DNA from: Romanomermis culicivorax
Lineage: Eukaryota > Nematoda > Enoplea > Mermithida > Mermithidae
DNA length: 64,000 bases
Reading direction: 5' to 3'
Assembly (NCBI GenBank): GCA_963922205.1
Contig: CAWUHX010000005.1
Span: 1,240,001-1,304,000, forward strand
Part shown: piece by piece, positions 12,041 through 24,389 of the stretch
Position numbering within the stretch: the stretch's first letter is position 1
How the letters are laid out: each line of letters begins with the position of its first letter
The notes under the pieces: generated by a model
Told to the model about the DNA's origin: nothing
Databases searched by the model: none
What the model saw: only the letters and a program-made list of their open reading frames with translations
Position numbers and translations under genes: made by a program

Positions 12041-12870
12041 TCAGGACAATGTTGAGCCACCCCTATTGTCCAAAACTTGATGCACCACTTTAACAATGTG
12101 TTTGATGTACCTAGGATACTTTTTGACTGTAACTTTCTCTGACCAAAAAGTTTTTATGCTGTTAATGAGTTTGTTCAATGTTTTGAGCTTCCAGGTGCCG
12201 CAGAAATATTTTTTCATTTGGTGCCAGACGTTTTCCATTGCATTCAGATTTGGTGACTCTGGTCTGGTGGCCGAAAAATTGGATCGTGCTTCAGTTCATT
12301 TTCATTAGTGAATAACATTGTATTCGAACTTTTGTGACATGGGGCACTATCAGCATGAAAAATATAGTCGGCAGATGGGAAAGCTTGTGGAACAAAAGGA
12401 GTCTAACCAATTTTCAATATTTCCTGGTAATCAGAGCTATCAATGTAAAATTTTTCTGGCAAAACAATAATATCTGTGGCACCATGCCAACTTATTACAG
12501 CTTAAACATGGACTTTGACTGGATGCTTGGCACGTGACCTTAATGTCATCAACTTATAACTATGTTTTTTGCAAATCTATATTTTATGTCTTTCTAGTTG
12601 AATGCAGCTTTCGTCAATAAATATTATTTTGTACCATAAACAGGAATTATTGATTTATATTTGCAGAAATATATAATCGTTTAATTTTATTTGCATGACC
12701 TACAATTTGACAGTACTTTCCATGTGCAGGCCTCCATCCTAAGGAACGTCTCAAGTGGTTTACAGTACTAGCTGATATATTGTAGTCAAATTCAGATGAA
12801 ATTTCATTAGCTAAGTGCCGCCCAGTCATTTCATTATAATCATTTATCTGTACCTCAATAAAATCCAAAA
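12041..12870 (-). mobile_element. Tc1/mariner-like transposase fossil
   Basis: On the minus strand, the N-terminal DNA-binding part is visible at 12868-12650 (TGRHLANEI, STVNHLRRSLGWRPAHGKY), then the first catalytic block IFIDESCIQLERH near 12625. SWHGATDI, HADSAPCHKS with the second Asp near 12330, and PESPNLNAMENVW with the last acidic position near 12235 follow. The C-terminal end is WKLKTLNKLINSIKTFWSEK. The order and sequence are those of IS630/Tc1/mariner DDE transposases, which cut and paste at TA. Stops and at least two frame changes break it (one just before PESPN). I could not find clear terminal inverted repeats. The spacing between the last two acidic positions, about 34-37 residues, is blurred by the frame change. 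Confidence 0.82.
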
Positions 12871-14199
12871 TAAAATCTTGATGGATTTATGTTTTTGTTT
12901 GTTCATCAAATGTCTCGGAATTCTGTATCACACAATTAAACGATGCATACCTGACTTATGAAGCACTCTTTTTTCATTGGTATAAAATTTTTTGACTATT
13001 GATCTGTCCTTTAGTCCCTTCTTGTCCAGTCACATTTTTCTTCAACGAATATAGGAACTATAATGCTTAAACCAATGGGAATACAGATTAACCTCAAATA
13101 ATCTTAAAAGAGGCATGCCAGAAATTAAGTGAATGGTCAGCTAATAGAGAATGTATGACACATTATACTGTAGGTTAAATTTCTGTTACTGTAATAATTA
13201 ATCTAGCAATAAGGAAGGTAGCTTTAGAAAAAAGCGGAAATTGTGCACAAACTCAAAAATTGACAGGAATAACCAAAAGTGTTGTAAAAAGCTGAAAATC
13301 CAACATTATGTGACAATACATTTCAGTTTTTTAAGTTTCTGTGAAACATGGCTCCCTGTTTGAAAAAAAACAGAAAAAAGAGAAAGCCCATTCTCTATTG
13401 GATTTCCACAATGGAACGTGGTCCTTTATCAATACCAAAAAATTAGAATGAAGTCCCATCGACAAAGGGCAAAAAGTTTTTGTAACATGGCGGAATATTG
13501 GACGAATTTTTGGAGTAGTAAGGGTTATAAGCAATTCTATCATACGACCATCTGATACCCATATGAAAGGTTCAGGGGGATATGTTTCAGATGATGAATT
13601 TGGTCAGGAGTAATTACAAATCAATGAAGTTGGATGCAAAATTTTCCATGCAACTGCAAATTGAATGATTAACAATGATACTGCAATATTGTCACCATTG
13701 ATGCTTGATATTTATAATTTTGCTATGGATAGAAAGAAGCACGCTGTTCCAAAGCTCATCGTTGGAAAAAAAATCATATAGACGATTTTACTTGATCTGC
13801 ATTTTATATGGTCGAGAAAATTGGTCCATCTCATCACTGAATAAGTTTTTCTAGGGCCAAAAACAATACATTTTATGTAATAAAAATGAAGAAAATTTTT
13901 GACTCTGATGATTCAAATCGTGAACTTTGGTCTATTTTTCTCTCTGAAAATGTCTAATACGCAAGGCTCAAAAAATTTTGTTCAATATTTTCCTAGAGTT
14001 CATTTAATTTTAGACATTCAGCAATCACAATTCCCTCAATCTTGTGATGAAGTTTACTCGATTGACTCATGGATTGATTATGCAACTTTTGGTTAGTTTT
14101 TATGTCAATCAAAAAGTTTCTTATAATTGGTGATAGCTATATCATTGGAACATCCATCACCATAGTTTTTCTGAAATTTCAAACCGGAGTTTATTTTAT
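12871..14199. other. Non-coding, possible short exon
   Basis: No firm gene. At about 13900-13950 the plus strand encodes SDDSNRELWSIFLSEN, which looks coding but has no partner exon that I can place. Confidence 0.22.
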
Positions 14200-14730
14200 G
14201 GAACTGACAGAATATTGTTATATTTTCCTTATTAATTACAAATTTTGTTGATGTAATCTCTAGAATCGCCAAATTTTTTTTCTGAATTATGTTTTTCCTC
14301 GAGAATAGCTCTTATTGCTTTGTAGACATTCTCTATGTTGAAGTTTGAATTATGCGATTTTTTAACAAAAATTTGGCTAGAGAATCAAGAAAAAATTTAG
14401 TTATTTTTACCTCAGTGTTCTAATTTTCGAATTTTTTATAGGACAGAAAAATTGAGCACAGCTCGAAACTGCAACTTGCTGTAGGTGTTGGACGATTTGG
14501 ATGACTTTTGGTTTTATACAAAGAATGTTGCATCAGTTCAACTACAGGCTAACAAAATACAAACAAAACTCTCCTTCAGACTCTCAGATACCTTGACCAG
14601 TACTTTCCTAGGCCTCAGGCAGAACACTGTGTCCTCTACTTCAGAAGTTCTTACCATTGTCTCTAATCCTAACCTTATTGAAGCCTCTTCTATCCTCACA
14701 AAACAATTACCATGTCAAGCTTGATTTGGG
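14200..14730 (+). repeat. Unnamed interspersed repeat, copy 1
   Basis: About 530 bp aligning to 15830-16325 in direct orientation; its 3' half aligns to 24390-24640 in inverted orientation. The most conserved part can be read in the same plus frame in copies 1 and 2 (SDTLTSTFL, SSTSEV, NPNLIEAS), which suggests former coding. Family unknown. Confidence 0.6.
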
Positions 14731-15350
14731 TGAAAAGGATGTTGGTGCAAAAAGTGAAAAGGATGTTGATGCAATTTGTGTTTATGCCCATCTGCATTGA
14801 TAAAGCCCATAAAACCCTCATTCATCAACGTTTTTGGTCATTGTGTTTCGTTGTTTTCATAAAAAAAATCGGCAGCCAGACCAGCCTTTATATTATTGAT
14901 TGCTATTTGTGGAGACATTTCGCCCAATACAACATCCTTCCCCAGGACATTTTACGATATTCTCACAGCATAAGGAAGGCAGGTTAGGACCTAGATTTCT
15001 CGAATATCACTTTGCATGTAAGTCTACATTTAGGACTTAATTCTCAGCCTGACATCACGGTTTCACCCATTGACTGCAAGTTACCTAAGCTCAGAGAGTT
15101 ATCACTTCACGTGCAGTTGTTTAGAAAGAAAGCAGTTGATCATTTGGTGGGATTGGGATTGACCGAACTGTTGCACACTTTTTGTACCTTAGTTTTCGGC
15201 CTTTCATCCTCATCTTTATTTCCAACACAAGTCTCATTTGAACATGGAACATCACCATCATTTTTTTCGAAATTTCATACCAGAGTTTATTTTCTGAAAC
15301 TTGTCAGGAAGAAAATAATAACTTTTATAATTTACATTCATTTTTAATTA
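14712..15350 (+). pseudogene. Decayed coding region of unknown family
   Basis: Two adjoining plus-strand stretches look coding. 14712-14985 contains LWRHFAQYNILPQDIL. 15012-15345 contains NSQPDITVSPIDCKLPKLREL and VDHLVGLGLTELLHTF. They lie between the two direct repeat copies (14.2 and 15.8 kb), so this may be the body of the element they belong to. No domain recognised; the parts are in different frames. Confidence 0.28.
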
Positions 15351-15829
15351 TCATGTATATTTATGTTTTCGTTAGTTCATCATATATTATTCTCAACCAG
15401 AAAATCAGCACCACAAAACAGACAAGCACATAAGCTTGGAAACAGAAACCACACTTCAAACAGGACAGAATCCAATGTTTACCAAACTCTGAATTATCTA
15501 TCATAATAAGAATCATACTTTCATTAACCATCTGTTGGATTTCTATTTCACATCTGGGAAAAATAGTCTTCTTTTTTCGTCTTCCCTTCTCTCAGTGGAG
15601 AGTTTTGTGTTTTCGACGTATACTGGCTAATTTTCATTTCTGTGGTATTAGCTTTTTTGGAGTTTTTACGTAGATTGAATTTTCATAGATTTTTATATTC
15701 TTAATATTGAAAGGATGCCATCAGTGGCCATTTTTAAGCGCATCCCCAAACTTTCAGGTTATAGGTTTTGTATTTTAAAAGGATGTATTCGTTTTTCTAA
15801 ATCTATTTACTCTATTCCATACCTCTGCC

Positions 15830-16325
15830 TGACAAAATATGCAATTTTTTCCTTATTAATTATGGATTTTGTTAATATATTTGTTTAGAATGGCCAAATT
15901 TTTTCTCTGAATTACGTTTTTCCCCAAGGATTACTCAATTTTCTTTGTCAAAATTCACATTTTGGTGGCTAAATTTAAAATTCCGCTAGAAATTAGACAA
16001 AAGTTTTTCCTACCTTCATTTTCGAATTTTTTAAAGGATAGAAAAATTGAGGGCAACTCGAAACTATAATCATGGCTGCTGTGGGTGTTGGATGAAACAA
16101 AGGAAGTTGCAACAGTTAAACCACAGGCTAACAAAACACAACCACAACTGAAACTCTCTCAATGGACTCTCAGATACCCTCACCAGTACTTTCCTAAGCC
16201 TCAGGCAGGATACTGTGACCTCTACTTCAGAAGTTGCTACCCCTGTCTCCAATTCTAAGCTTATTGAAGCTTTCCCTAGGTTCACAAAACAAAACAATTA
16301 CTGTGTTGAGCTAGCAAATAATAGT
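15830..16325 (+). repeat. Unnamed interspersed repeat, copy 2
   Basis: Direct copy of 14200-14730. Shared landmarks are TTTCCTTATTAATTA, AAATTGAG, CTCGAAACT, CAGGCTAACAAAA, GACTCTCAGATACC, CAGTACTTTCCTA and GAAGTT. It reads STSEVAT in the same frame as copy 1. The 1.6-kb spacing would fit two related elements or one element with internal duplication. Confidence 0.6.
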
Positions 16326-16329
16326 AATT

Positions 16330-17470
16330 TATATGGAACTATCACCAAAAATAGAGAAACAGTCTCATCACAAATCTATGCAAATTTCTCTTTTTCTTTT
16401 CCCCTTTTTCCCCTGGATCCACCACCAAGGCAGTGATGCCTGATGTTGAACGCCTGCACCTACAGTAACCTGGACATAGTGAAATTTTGTTGACCATTTT
16501 TTTGTGGTCCTGGGCTGAAAATTCTTTTGGCCACAACATCTATAATGGACTTTTTCTCATTGCTCTTATGAAAGAATTTGGGAAAATTAATAAATGATCA
16601 AGCTGGTTTTACTGTTGAAGTGCCATTTTGGCCAGGTGAAGTAGTAGGAAATTTCAGAGCTTACACCAAATATCCTGAAAATAAGGCTGAGCAAGTAATC
16701 CTGGATCAAAATTAAATTGTAGTGAAAATCAGCTAAATATCCTCCAAATTGTAAACTTTAGTGGAAAATATGTTTTCCGACTAGCTATTTGCTGAAAGTT
16801 CACAATTTTGGGCTACGAATCTGAAAATTTCATCCAAATTTAGATTCTCTCGATTTTAAATTTCAAATTTTGCAAACAGAACTTAAAAAGTCAATGCATT
16901 TGTTCAAAAATCAAGAAATATTTGTGTATGCACTTCTTTGGATCGAAATTCACTCAGTGTTCAAACAAAACTGCAGTGATACTTAGGAAATAGGAAAATG
17001 ACTTTTTTTTGTGGAAATCAGCTCAAATTCTGCTTCAAATGTTAAACTGCAAAAGCTTCTAATGTGAACATTGTTGCTCAAATCTTGAAATGGCATATAT
17101 TTGAGGAACCTTGATTTCCTATAGAAAATAATTAGGATTTTCGTACCAAACTCGAATTTAAAGCCTTGAATTTTCCAAGAAATTCCAATAAAAGTTGGAA
17201 TTTTCAATTTTAAAGTTTTTTATCGAACTATGATTTTTTATATTTTTTCAATATTATCATACTCAGAGAGAAATTTCCTGTCAAAAATTCAAACTTCGAT
17301 TTTTTGATGATTTCCGAGTTTTTCTTCAAATTGTGTAGAATGTAAATTTCTAGCTTCAGATAACTAAATTTCTCATCAAATGACAGGATATTCTTAAGAA
17401 ACGAATTATATGGATACAAGAGACCCCAATTCAAAATAAATTCCTCACAATTTCGATTATTTTTTGATTA
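16330..17470. other. Non-coding, AT-rich
   Basis: Alternating A- and T-rich tracts (GAAAATT-type words) with no supported gene. The stretch just before 17471 may contain a lost 5' part of the hAT relic. Confidence 0.3.
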
Positions 17471-18405
17471 ATGCTTAAATCTGGGGTCCAGAGAATGAAG
17501 CTGCTAATCAACGCTCCTTCGAACGCAACATATTTGAGTCCAAAGAGTCAGAATCAGTTATTGAACTGTTATGCGAAAGTCGTTGTGAACCGAATAACAG
17601 ACTCAATCAATAAAGCATGCATGTTCACCATCTTAGCAAATGAGACTCCATCAGCAGCAAAAAAATTCATCACAGTTGCTGTCCATTATGTTGAGGAAAA
17701 ATGTTTGATTTGTGGGGCGTTTTTGGGCTTTCAGAACATTTCTGAAACTACACGTAAATGAGCTGTGATTAAAATATTATTGAAGTTTCAAAGAGCATTA
17801 CAAAATTTTAGGCGAAACCCTTTGTTTGAAAATTGTTGACATATTAAAAGAAACCGGCATTGAACTGAGTAGCCTAATCAGACAGGGATATGGTTGAGCA
17901 GCAAATATAGCTGGTCACAAAAAAGGTATTCAAACTTAATACATAAAGGTAAGAAGTACATAATTTATTAACCAAGAAATTTTTCCCAGGCGTTCAGTCA
18001 TGAATGGAACAAATGTACCCTCTGGCTGATTACTATCATTGTTTGAGCGATAAGCTCAACTTAGTCACAATGGATGCAGCAACTGCTGTTCCTATCAAAC
18101 ATTTTTTGAGCTGAGTCCAAGACATTTTAGTATTTTTTTATGGTAGCCCTAAAAGAATGGACATTTTAAGAATAATAATCAATCCAATGCTGCCCAAAAC
18201 AAGAAAAGAGTGGATCCAAAAAATTTGTTCAACCAGCTGGGTTGATCGGCATAGAATATTGGTCAGTTTTGGGGAATTGTTTCTTCCAAAAACAGCGACT
18301 TTACAACAATTATTCGAAACTGACAATGACTGAATTGCTGAAGACTTGATTAATGGAATCACAACATTTGATTCTATACACAGCCTGTGATTATGCATGA
18401 AAGTT
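17471..18405 (+). mobile_element. hAT-type transposase relic (DUF4371) with introns
   Basis: Exons 17471-17753, 17812-17925 and 17990-18405 join in phase over introns of 58 and 64 bp. In order they encode SPKSQNQLLNCYAK, ILANETPS (the first Asp/Glu block), VDILKETGIELSSLI, GYG-x-AANIAGHKKG (the family's GYDGAxxMxG block), then YYHCLSDKLNLVTMDA (Cys-His-x-LNL), WVDRHRIL (TRWxxR) and a C-terminal helix region. This is the ZMYM1/DUF4371-hAT pattern. Four in-frame TGA codons break it: after GYG, after HFLS, after ETDND and after IHSL. The dimerisation tail and both termini were not found. The gene was probably a domesticated-looking intron-bearing transposase or a host gene of hAT origin before decay. 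Confidence 0.72.
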
Positions 18406-19163
18406 AACTCTTTCCAAAAAGTGTCGGATTTGGATTTTTTCTGAAGGTGGTGATTAAAAACTCTACATCAAGTGATAGAAAAATGTAGAATTTTCTGTAA
18501 AATTTTGATTCAAATTTTTTTTTGAAACTCTGAATTTTGCGGTGATTTCATTCTTGCAAGCTCAAGTGCAAATTCTGTTTTCCAGACTGCAGATTCAAGG
18601 TTAGAAAATAACAAACTGAAGTTCAATTCATGAATAGAGGATAAATTTCAAGGTTAAAATTTCGGAAGAAAATTTAAAGAATGCAAAATTTCAGGATCAC
18701 AATTTTCTAACATAAAGTTTAGTATCAATGATCACATTCTAGAATATAGCCCCTATATTATGATGAACTGCAATTTTAAATTCTGTTAGCAAAATGCTGG
18801 AGTAATAGAATATATTCTTAGAACATAGCATCTGAACTCCAAAACCTGGTAGCCAAATTCAAATTTTAATGTCTAATAATACCAACTCTAAAGTCAGGGT
18901 TGCATGATTCTAGAATTTTGAGGTAAAATTTTCAAATCTGAAACAAAATTCTTGGTTCTCAGCAGAAATCTCTGTGTAAAACTATATAATAATTTGAGTT
19001 TTTAGCATCATAATTCAGAATAGAAAGCTCTTAAATCTAGCATCAACTTGTTTTTCCATTTTTGACCATTTTTGTTTTCAAATAAATTTAAAATCGTGAC
19101 TTTTGAATGTATTTCATTCAACAAAATATATTGAGATCAAATGATGCATTGACACTGACCTCT
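18406..19163. other. Non-coding, AT-rich
   Basis: Sequence dominated by AAATTT-type words. No gene or repeat supported before the LTR starting at 19164. Confidence 0.3.
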
Positions 19164-19916
19164 TGTAACGTAGATGCAGATGCATCAATGTAAATACATA
19201 ATGTACACTATGTGAGATTCATTATTAAATATATATTCATTTTATAATCTGTTCTCTCAAGGGTGTCTGGAATTGGCACCCAAACATTCCTATAAAATTA
19301 TGTGAAGTATTCTGTTTTGATCGTCCCACACCCCATTGACCCTTTCTGTAGGTACAATAATTCCCCCCAGATGCGTAAACACACCTGCCCATGTAGAAAA
19401 AACAGAAACCCCAACCCAGATACAAGATTTAGGTAGAATGCATGGAAAACCGAAAAACTTATGAAAACTAAAAACATAGCCATGGCTAAACATACTGTAA
19501 ATTAAAGCATGTATGCCTGGAAATTAAGCAAGCATAAAGGCGTGGCGATAGAAGCATACAGTACACCAAAGCAGGTAAGCGAAGCAGCAATTGGTTGGGC
19601 CAGCAGACAGAAGTGGACCTCCCATGGGGGGAAGGCATGGTTCAAAGAAGCAATATAAAAGACAAGAAAACGTGGGATATGCAGATTTTTATGTATATTT
19701 CGATGCAGATTTTGAAATCGTGTTTTATGCTAGACATGTTTTGATACAGAAGCATTTTATATTTTGTGTAGGTTCATGTAGAGAATCCATCCGTGAGTTA
19801 ATTATCAATGTCGTTGTATTATGGTTATCATTGGTTGCCTTCACCTCCCCGTGGACCGTATAGAAGTGTGAGCATTTAGGACCAAGTAAAAGTATAATTA
19901 AAATCTGGGCGTTACA
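19164..19916 (+). repeat. 5' LTR
   Basis: Begins TGTAACG and ends GTTACA, about 750 bp. It is followed at once by TATTTTTGGTGACCG, a plausible primer-binding region. Aligns throughout to 22269-23093. Confidence 0.8.
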
Positions 19917-20054
19917 TATTTTTGGTGACCGTACCCTTTCGTAACCATTGGAACTCCCTGCCCCATTAAGGTCCCCCCACCACAGAGTGATTAGTAATTT
20001 GTAAGTATGGAAACTGGAAAAAGCAGTTGATGAAACATTGAGTGACACATTCCT

Positions 20055-21310
20055 ATGAATCAAGTGCAAAGCAGAAAATGTAATTCGGAAGCACTCACCC
20101 AAAAACATATTGAAAATGACCAACCATACACTAGACCACTTAGGAGATATTGTAAGAGGGCAAATCAAGAACTTTTTGCAGAACATTTTCGAACTCTACG
20201 CACGCAATTAAGCCAAAACACTGTGAATCCCACCCTGATCGACAATTTAAGAACAGCCAATATTCGTTACAATATCACAAACAATTTTTATGCCAAACCT
20301 ACAGTATTTATGGGTGGAGTAACCCAACATTTTGGTGAATGGAGCAAATGACTGGAGCAGTTCATAATACTACAAGGCATGAAAGATACTGACGGGCAAT
20401 TAAAATTAGCATGTTTTGAAACTCATTTGGGTGGCGCCGAGTTGGCAAAATTTAAAAGTTTAAAAAATTTTGAAAACCCGCCCCAAACGTACAAACAGTA
20501 TAAAACTGCAATACAAGCATGTTTCCCCGACCATAGGGACACCAATGTACACCAACATTTTTCGTGAGAATGGAAACAAAAAGGATCGGAAACTGTAATT
20601 GAATTTTTGTTTGACCTTGAACATCTTGCAACCCTTGCTTACCCCAATTTCAATTCAGATGCATGTGAGATGATAATCAAACCCCTTTTCATGGAAGGCA
20701 TGCAGACTGAAATTAGAGAGGCACTGATGTACAAACAATTGACATACCTAACAGAAATGTCTGACAAGGTAGCTTATGTCCAACAACAAATTTTCAGAAA
20801 TGGATTGAAATCTAACCCCATACCCTTCATGTCCCCGGAACCGGAACCCATTTTTTCATTAGGCAGCCGCACTGAACAGCAGGGAATCCTACATAAGTTA
20901 GAGCAACAAGCCACAGAGTTGCAAATGCAAATAAAGCAAAATTCTCAAGCCCAACCCCAGCATGATAATACTCATTCGAGACAGATCACATGTTTTCAAT
21001 GTGGACAAGTCGGGCATTTCGCCAGAAATTGTAATTCACCAGGTACTCAAAAATCATGTGAAATTTGCTTGCAGAGTAATCATATAACTGGAGACTGTGA
21101 AAGCAGATGCATTCACTGTTATCAGACAGGTCACCGATCCAGCCAATGCATATCAAAAAGCTACCCTAATGTACCAATGCATATCCAAAAGCTACCCTAA
21201 TGTAGAATGTTTTCTTTGTAAGCAAAAAGGTCACACAAGTAGATATTGCCCCATGACCCATAATGTCGAAAATTACATTGAAGAGAGACTACCCCACCAA
21301 ATTGAACATT
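20055..21310 (+). pseudogene. Gag-like region with CCHC zinc knuckles
   Basis: A hydrophilic capsid-like part precedes four zinc knuckles of the C-x2-C-x4-H-x4-C type, among them CFQCGQVGHFARNC and CFLCKQKGHTSRYC. Zinc knuckles of this kind bind the element's RNA during particle assembly. It is a fossil with several breaks; it lies directly behind the 5' LTR, as gag normally does. Confidence 0.75.
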
Positions 21311-22268
21311 GATGACCCAGCCCTGTACTCAACATTGCCCACAGTCCAGCATCGACCCCAACATGCTTTAAATACAATTATGCCCAACAGTCATAAGCAG
21401 TTTGACGGCCAGTACGTCCTTGACATACCTCTTCCTGATAGGGGCAGCACTTCAAAAATTGCATCACCAAAATCAAACATGTTAAAATCAATACCCCCTA
21501 CCAGAAAACTGTAAAATTGCACAGAAACATAAACATCCTGGAACCAGTCAGACGTCTAATTCTGAACCAGCATACAAAAAGGAACACCCAATGTTTTCAC
21601 AATTGCAGGGCCTTCTTACAGACCCCTACACATTCCACAGGCGAAAAACTTTTCTTCCTACCCTCAAAGCACAAAAAAATCGTAAAGTTCATTTTGCAGC
21701 TAGAATTTTCCAAAGTAAAAATTTTGGTATTTGCAGTTCTGTCTCAAACGAGGTCAGCAAGCCCCAAATCCTCTATCCTGACACATGCACCGCCCCTGTT
21801 TCTTGTCCCATTCCAGAGAAAAATTCACCCACCCAATCTCACTTTCCCACTTAAGACAAACAGAAACGGCTCAATACATTCACATGGGTGAAAGGCAAAG
21901 TGGAATTGACCAAGAGTGACCAGAATGAAACAGAAAAAGCTAAACTACTCAATTTCTTATCAAAATATCATCCCCTTTACACTAAATCGGAAATGCATAT
22001 GAGTCACAGCATTGATACAAGTAATTGTAAACACAGCCACAGACCACTTTTTCGGAACCACCAGAAGCAAAAAATGCATCAAACAAAAAGTTGAGCAACT
22101 TAAGAAAGCTGATACTATCAGTCAAAGCAATTCACATTCATATAGAACCGAAGAGTCAATCATCCAGACGGAATCCCCATTTCCCCTATTCCTCCAAGTC
22201 TTTGACCCAAAAACCCTCTCTCCCTCTACCACCTTGAACGAGGACGTTCAACTTGGGAAGGAGGGAAA

Positions 22269-23093
22269 TGTAACTTTGATGCTAATGCATCAATGTAAAT
22301 ACATAATGTACACTATGTGATATTCATTGTTAAATATAAATTCATTTTATAATCTATTGTCTCAATGGTGTCTGGAATTCACACCCAAACATTCCTATAG
22401 AATTATGTGAAGTATTCTGTTTTGATTGTCCCACACCCCATTGACCCAATTAAGACATACATAATAATTTGCATATCCCCATCTGATCCTTGTAACTCAC
22501 ATGAAAATATACATTCTGTAGGTACAATAATTCCCCCCCCCTTAGATGCCTAAACACACCTGCCCATGTAGAAAATACAGAAACCACGATCCAGACACAA
22601 GATTTGGGTAGAAGCCATGGAAAACCTAAAAACTTATGAAGAACTAAAAACATATAGGGGTGGCTAAGCATACTGTAAATTAAAGCATGTATGCCTGGAA
22701 ATTAAGCAGGCATAAAGGCATGGCGATAGAAGCATACAGTACACCAAAGCAGGTAAGTGAAGCAGCAACTGGTTGGGCCAGCAGACAGAAGTGGACCTCC
22801 CATGGGGGGAAGGCATGGTTCAAAGAAGCAATATAAAAGACAAGAAAACGTGGGATATGCAGATTTATATGTATATTTCGATGCAGATTTTGAAATCGTG
22901 TTTTATACAAGACTCGTTTTGATACAGAAGCTTTTTATTTTTTGTGTATGTCGAGGTAGAGAATCCATCGGCGCGTCAATTATCATTGTAGTTGTATTAT
23001 CATTATGATTTGTTGCCTCCGCATCCCTGTGGACCATATAGAAGTGCGAGCGCTTAGACCAAGTAAAAGTATAATTGAAATCTTTGTGTTACG
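22269..23093 (+). repeat. 3' LTR
   Basis: Copy of the 5' LTR, about 825 bp, somewhat longer through an insertion near 22450-22520. The flanks just outside the two LTRs share CTCT, which is too short to be sure of a target-site duplication. Confidence 0.8.
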
Positions 23094-23419
23094 CTCTCCT
23101 GGGGCATTTTTGATTCAAAATAACTCTGTTCTTCCAAAATATTCGATATTTGTCTTTTTTTGTTTGTTTTAAAATAACCATTTTCTAAAAACAGTTGTCT
23201 TTTTTTCGGCTGTTCTTTATTTTTAAAAATCATTTCATCACATCTTGATACTTGCAGCATTTTCTGTTGGTGAAATCAACTGTTATGACCAGAAAATTGT
23301 CATTTCTTATATTGAGAAAAATTTTCTGTGCAAAAAATTGCGTTGTCGAATGGGATTTGGCCGAAAATTTTGTGCTAGGAAAATAGGCATTTTTGCTTTT
23401 TTTCTTGTTCTATTTTTAG

Positions 23420-24260
23420 GATGAATTTTTCTCAATATGGAATCTACATCAAATCTATCGGACTTTTCCCGATTTTTCATGGTCGTTTTTTGCAGTTACA
23501 GGAGCCCTTGAAGAATCAGTGTATGGCAAATCCAGTGATCAAATTGATCATATCCTCGATTCGACAATGAAATTTGTAGAGAATCAGGTAAGATGGGAAA
23601 AATACAAAATTTTATGTGGAGATTTTTTGAAGATGTTCTTAGGAACTTTTTCAAAATTGAAAAAAATAACATTTTTTTACCCAAGAAATAAACAATGAAA
23701 AGATTGATTTTTCACGGTGCTAGAATATCAAAACAATGAAAAAATTTTCGAAATTTTTCTTATTCTTGCTTGCTCCCCAAATTTAATTATCAGGATTGAA
23801 TTTAAGCTGATTTTCTAGCTGTTTATTAAATTGAGAAAATTAGGGAATAAGTTTCTAAAAAATTACTGTTTCAGTTGACAAATAATTGCAAAAAGAAAGC
23901 TGATTCTAAATAACCTACTTTCGTTTTTTAAGCTTTATTGACCGAACAACGAACTGCTTAACAGTCTTCCTGATCAATTTTGGAAAAGCCTTGACAAATC
24001 CTCAGATGACAAAGGTGAAATTTTGGGGAACTTAGCACAAATCTTATGCCAGCATAGTTTAAATCTTTTCAGAGCATTATAAATCACAGGCCACTACATT
24101 GACTTCTGTGATAAGTAATTTTAGTAAACTGTCTGAAAGTATTCAAAGTTGGTTGACTGCCAGGGTTACTGGAAGTGTACCTGTTCAACTTGGGACATCA
24201 GTGGGCAAGTGGTGGATGCAGGGAAAAGTTGGGAAAAGAAAAACTTACATAGATTGGTGA
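23420..24260 (+). pseudogene. Unrecognised three-exon coding unit
   Basis: Exons 23420-23587, 23933-24014 and 24073-24260 have good acceptors and donors (TTTTTAG/CAGGTAAG, TTTTTTAAG/AAGGTGAA, CTTTTCAG). They join in phase over introns of 345 and 58 bp. The product would read DEFFSIWNLHQIY, AVTGALEESVYG, LPDQFWKSLDKSS, SNFSKLSESIQSWL, VGKWWMQGKVGKRK and stop at 24258. One TGA lies near the start of exon 2, where an Arg CGA would fit. Exon 1 is open at its left end, so earlier exons probably lie upstream or were lost to the LTR element ending at 23093. No family recognised; transposon ORF or host gene are both possible. Confidence 0.5.
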
Positions 24261-24389
24261 TGCCACTGTTTGGGGTATTTTCTTGGTGATTTTTTATTAT
24301 GTGTTTCCATGTATAGATTGGATGCCGACCCCATCACTCTTTAATTTATTTTTTTTATATTATTGTGTTCCCATCATTGTCATTGATCC

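Larger units (their letters stand above)
19164..23093 (+). mobile_element. LTR retroelement fossil, gag-bearing, pol mostly absent
   Basis: Two long terminal repeats (19164-19916 and 22269-23093) enclose 2.35 kb. The inside holds a gag-type region with zinc knuckles and a short stretch resembling the start of a Ty3/gypsy reverse transcriptase near 21.9 kb. The rest of pol is absent. The LTRs differ by many substitutions and some indels, so the insertion is old. It is broken, with roughly five or more breaks. Family: Ty3/gypsy-like, inferred from the knuckles and the pol trace. Confidence 0.82.

Noticed and set aside
19725-20186. 153-codon minus-strand frame
   Set aside because: Runs across the LTR boundary into gag on the opposite strand; no motifs.
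17471-24260. Reassigned TGA codon (alternative genetic code)
   Set aside because: TAA and TAG stops also occur in relics, TGG is used freely for Trp, and genes such as the Harbinger exon terminate near TGA; decay explains the data.
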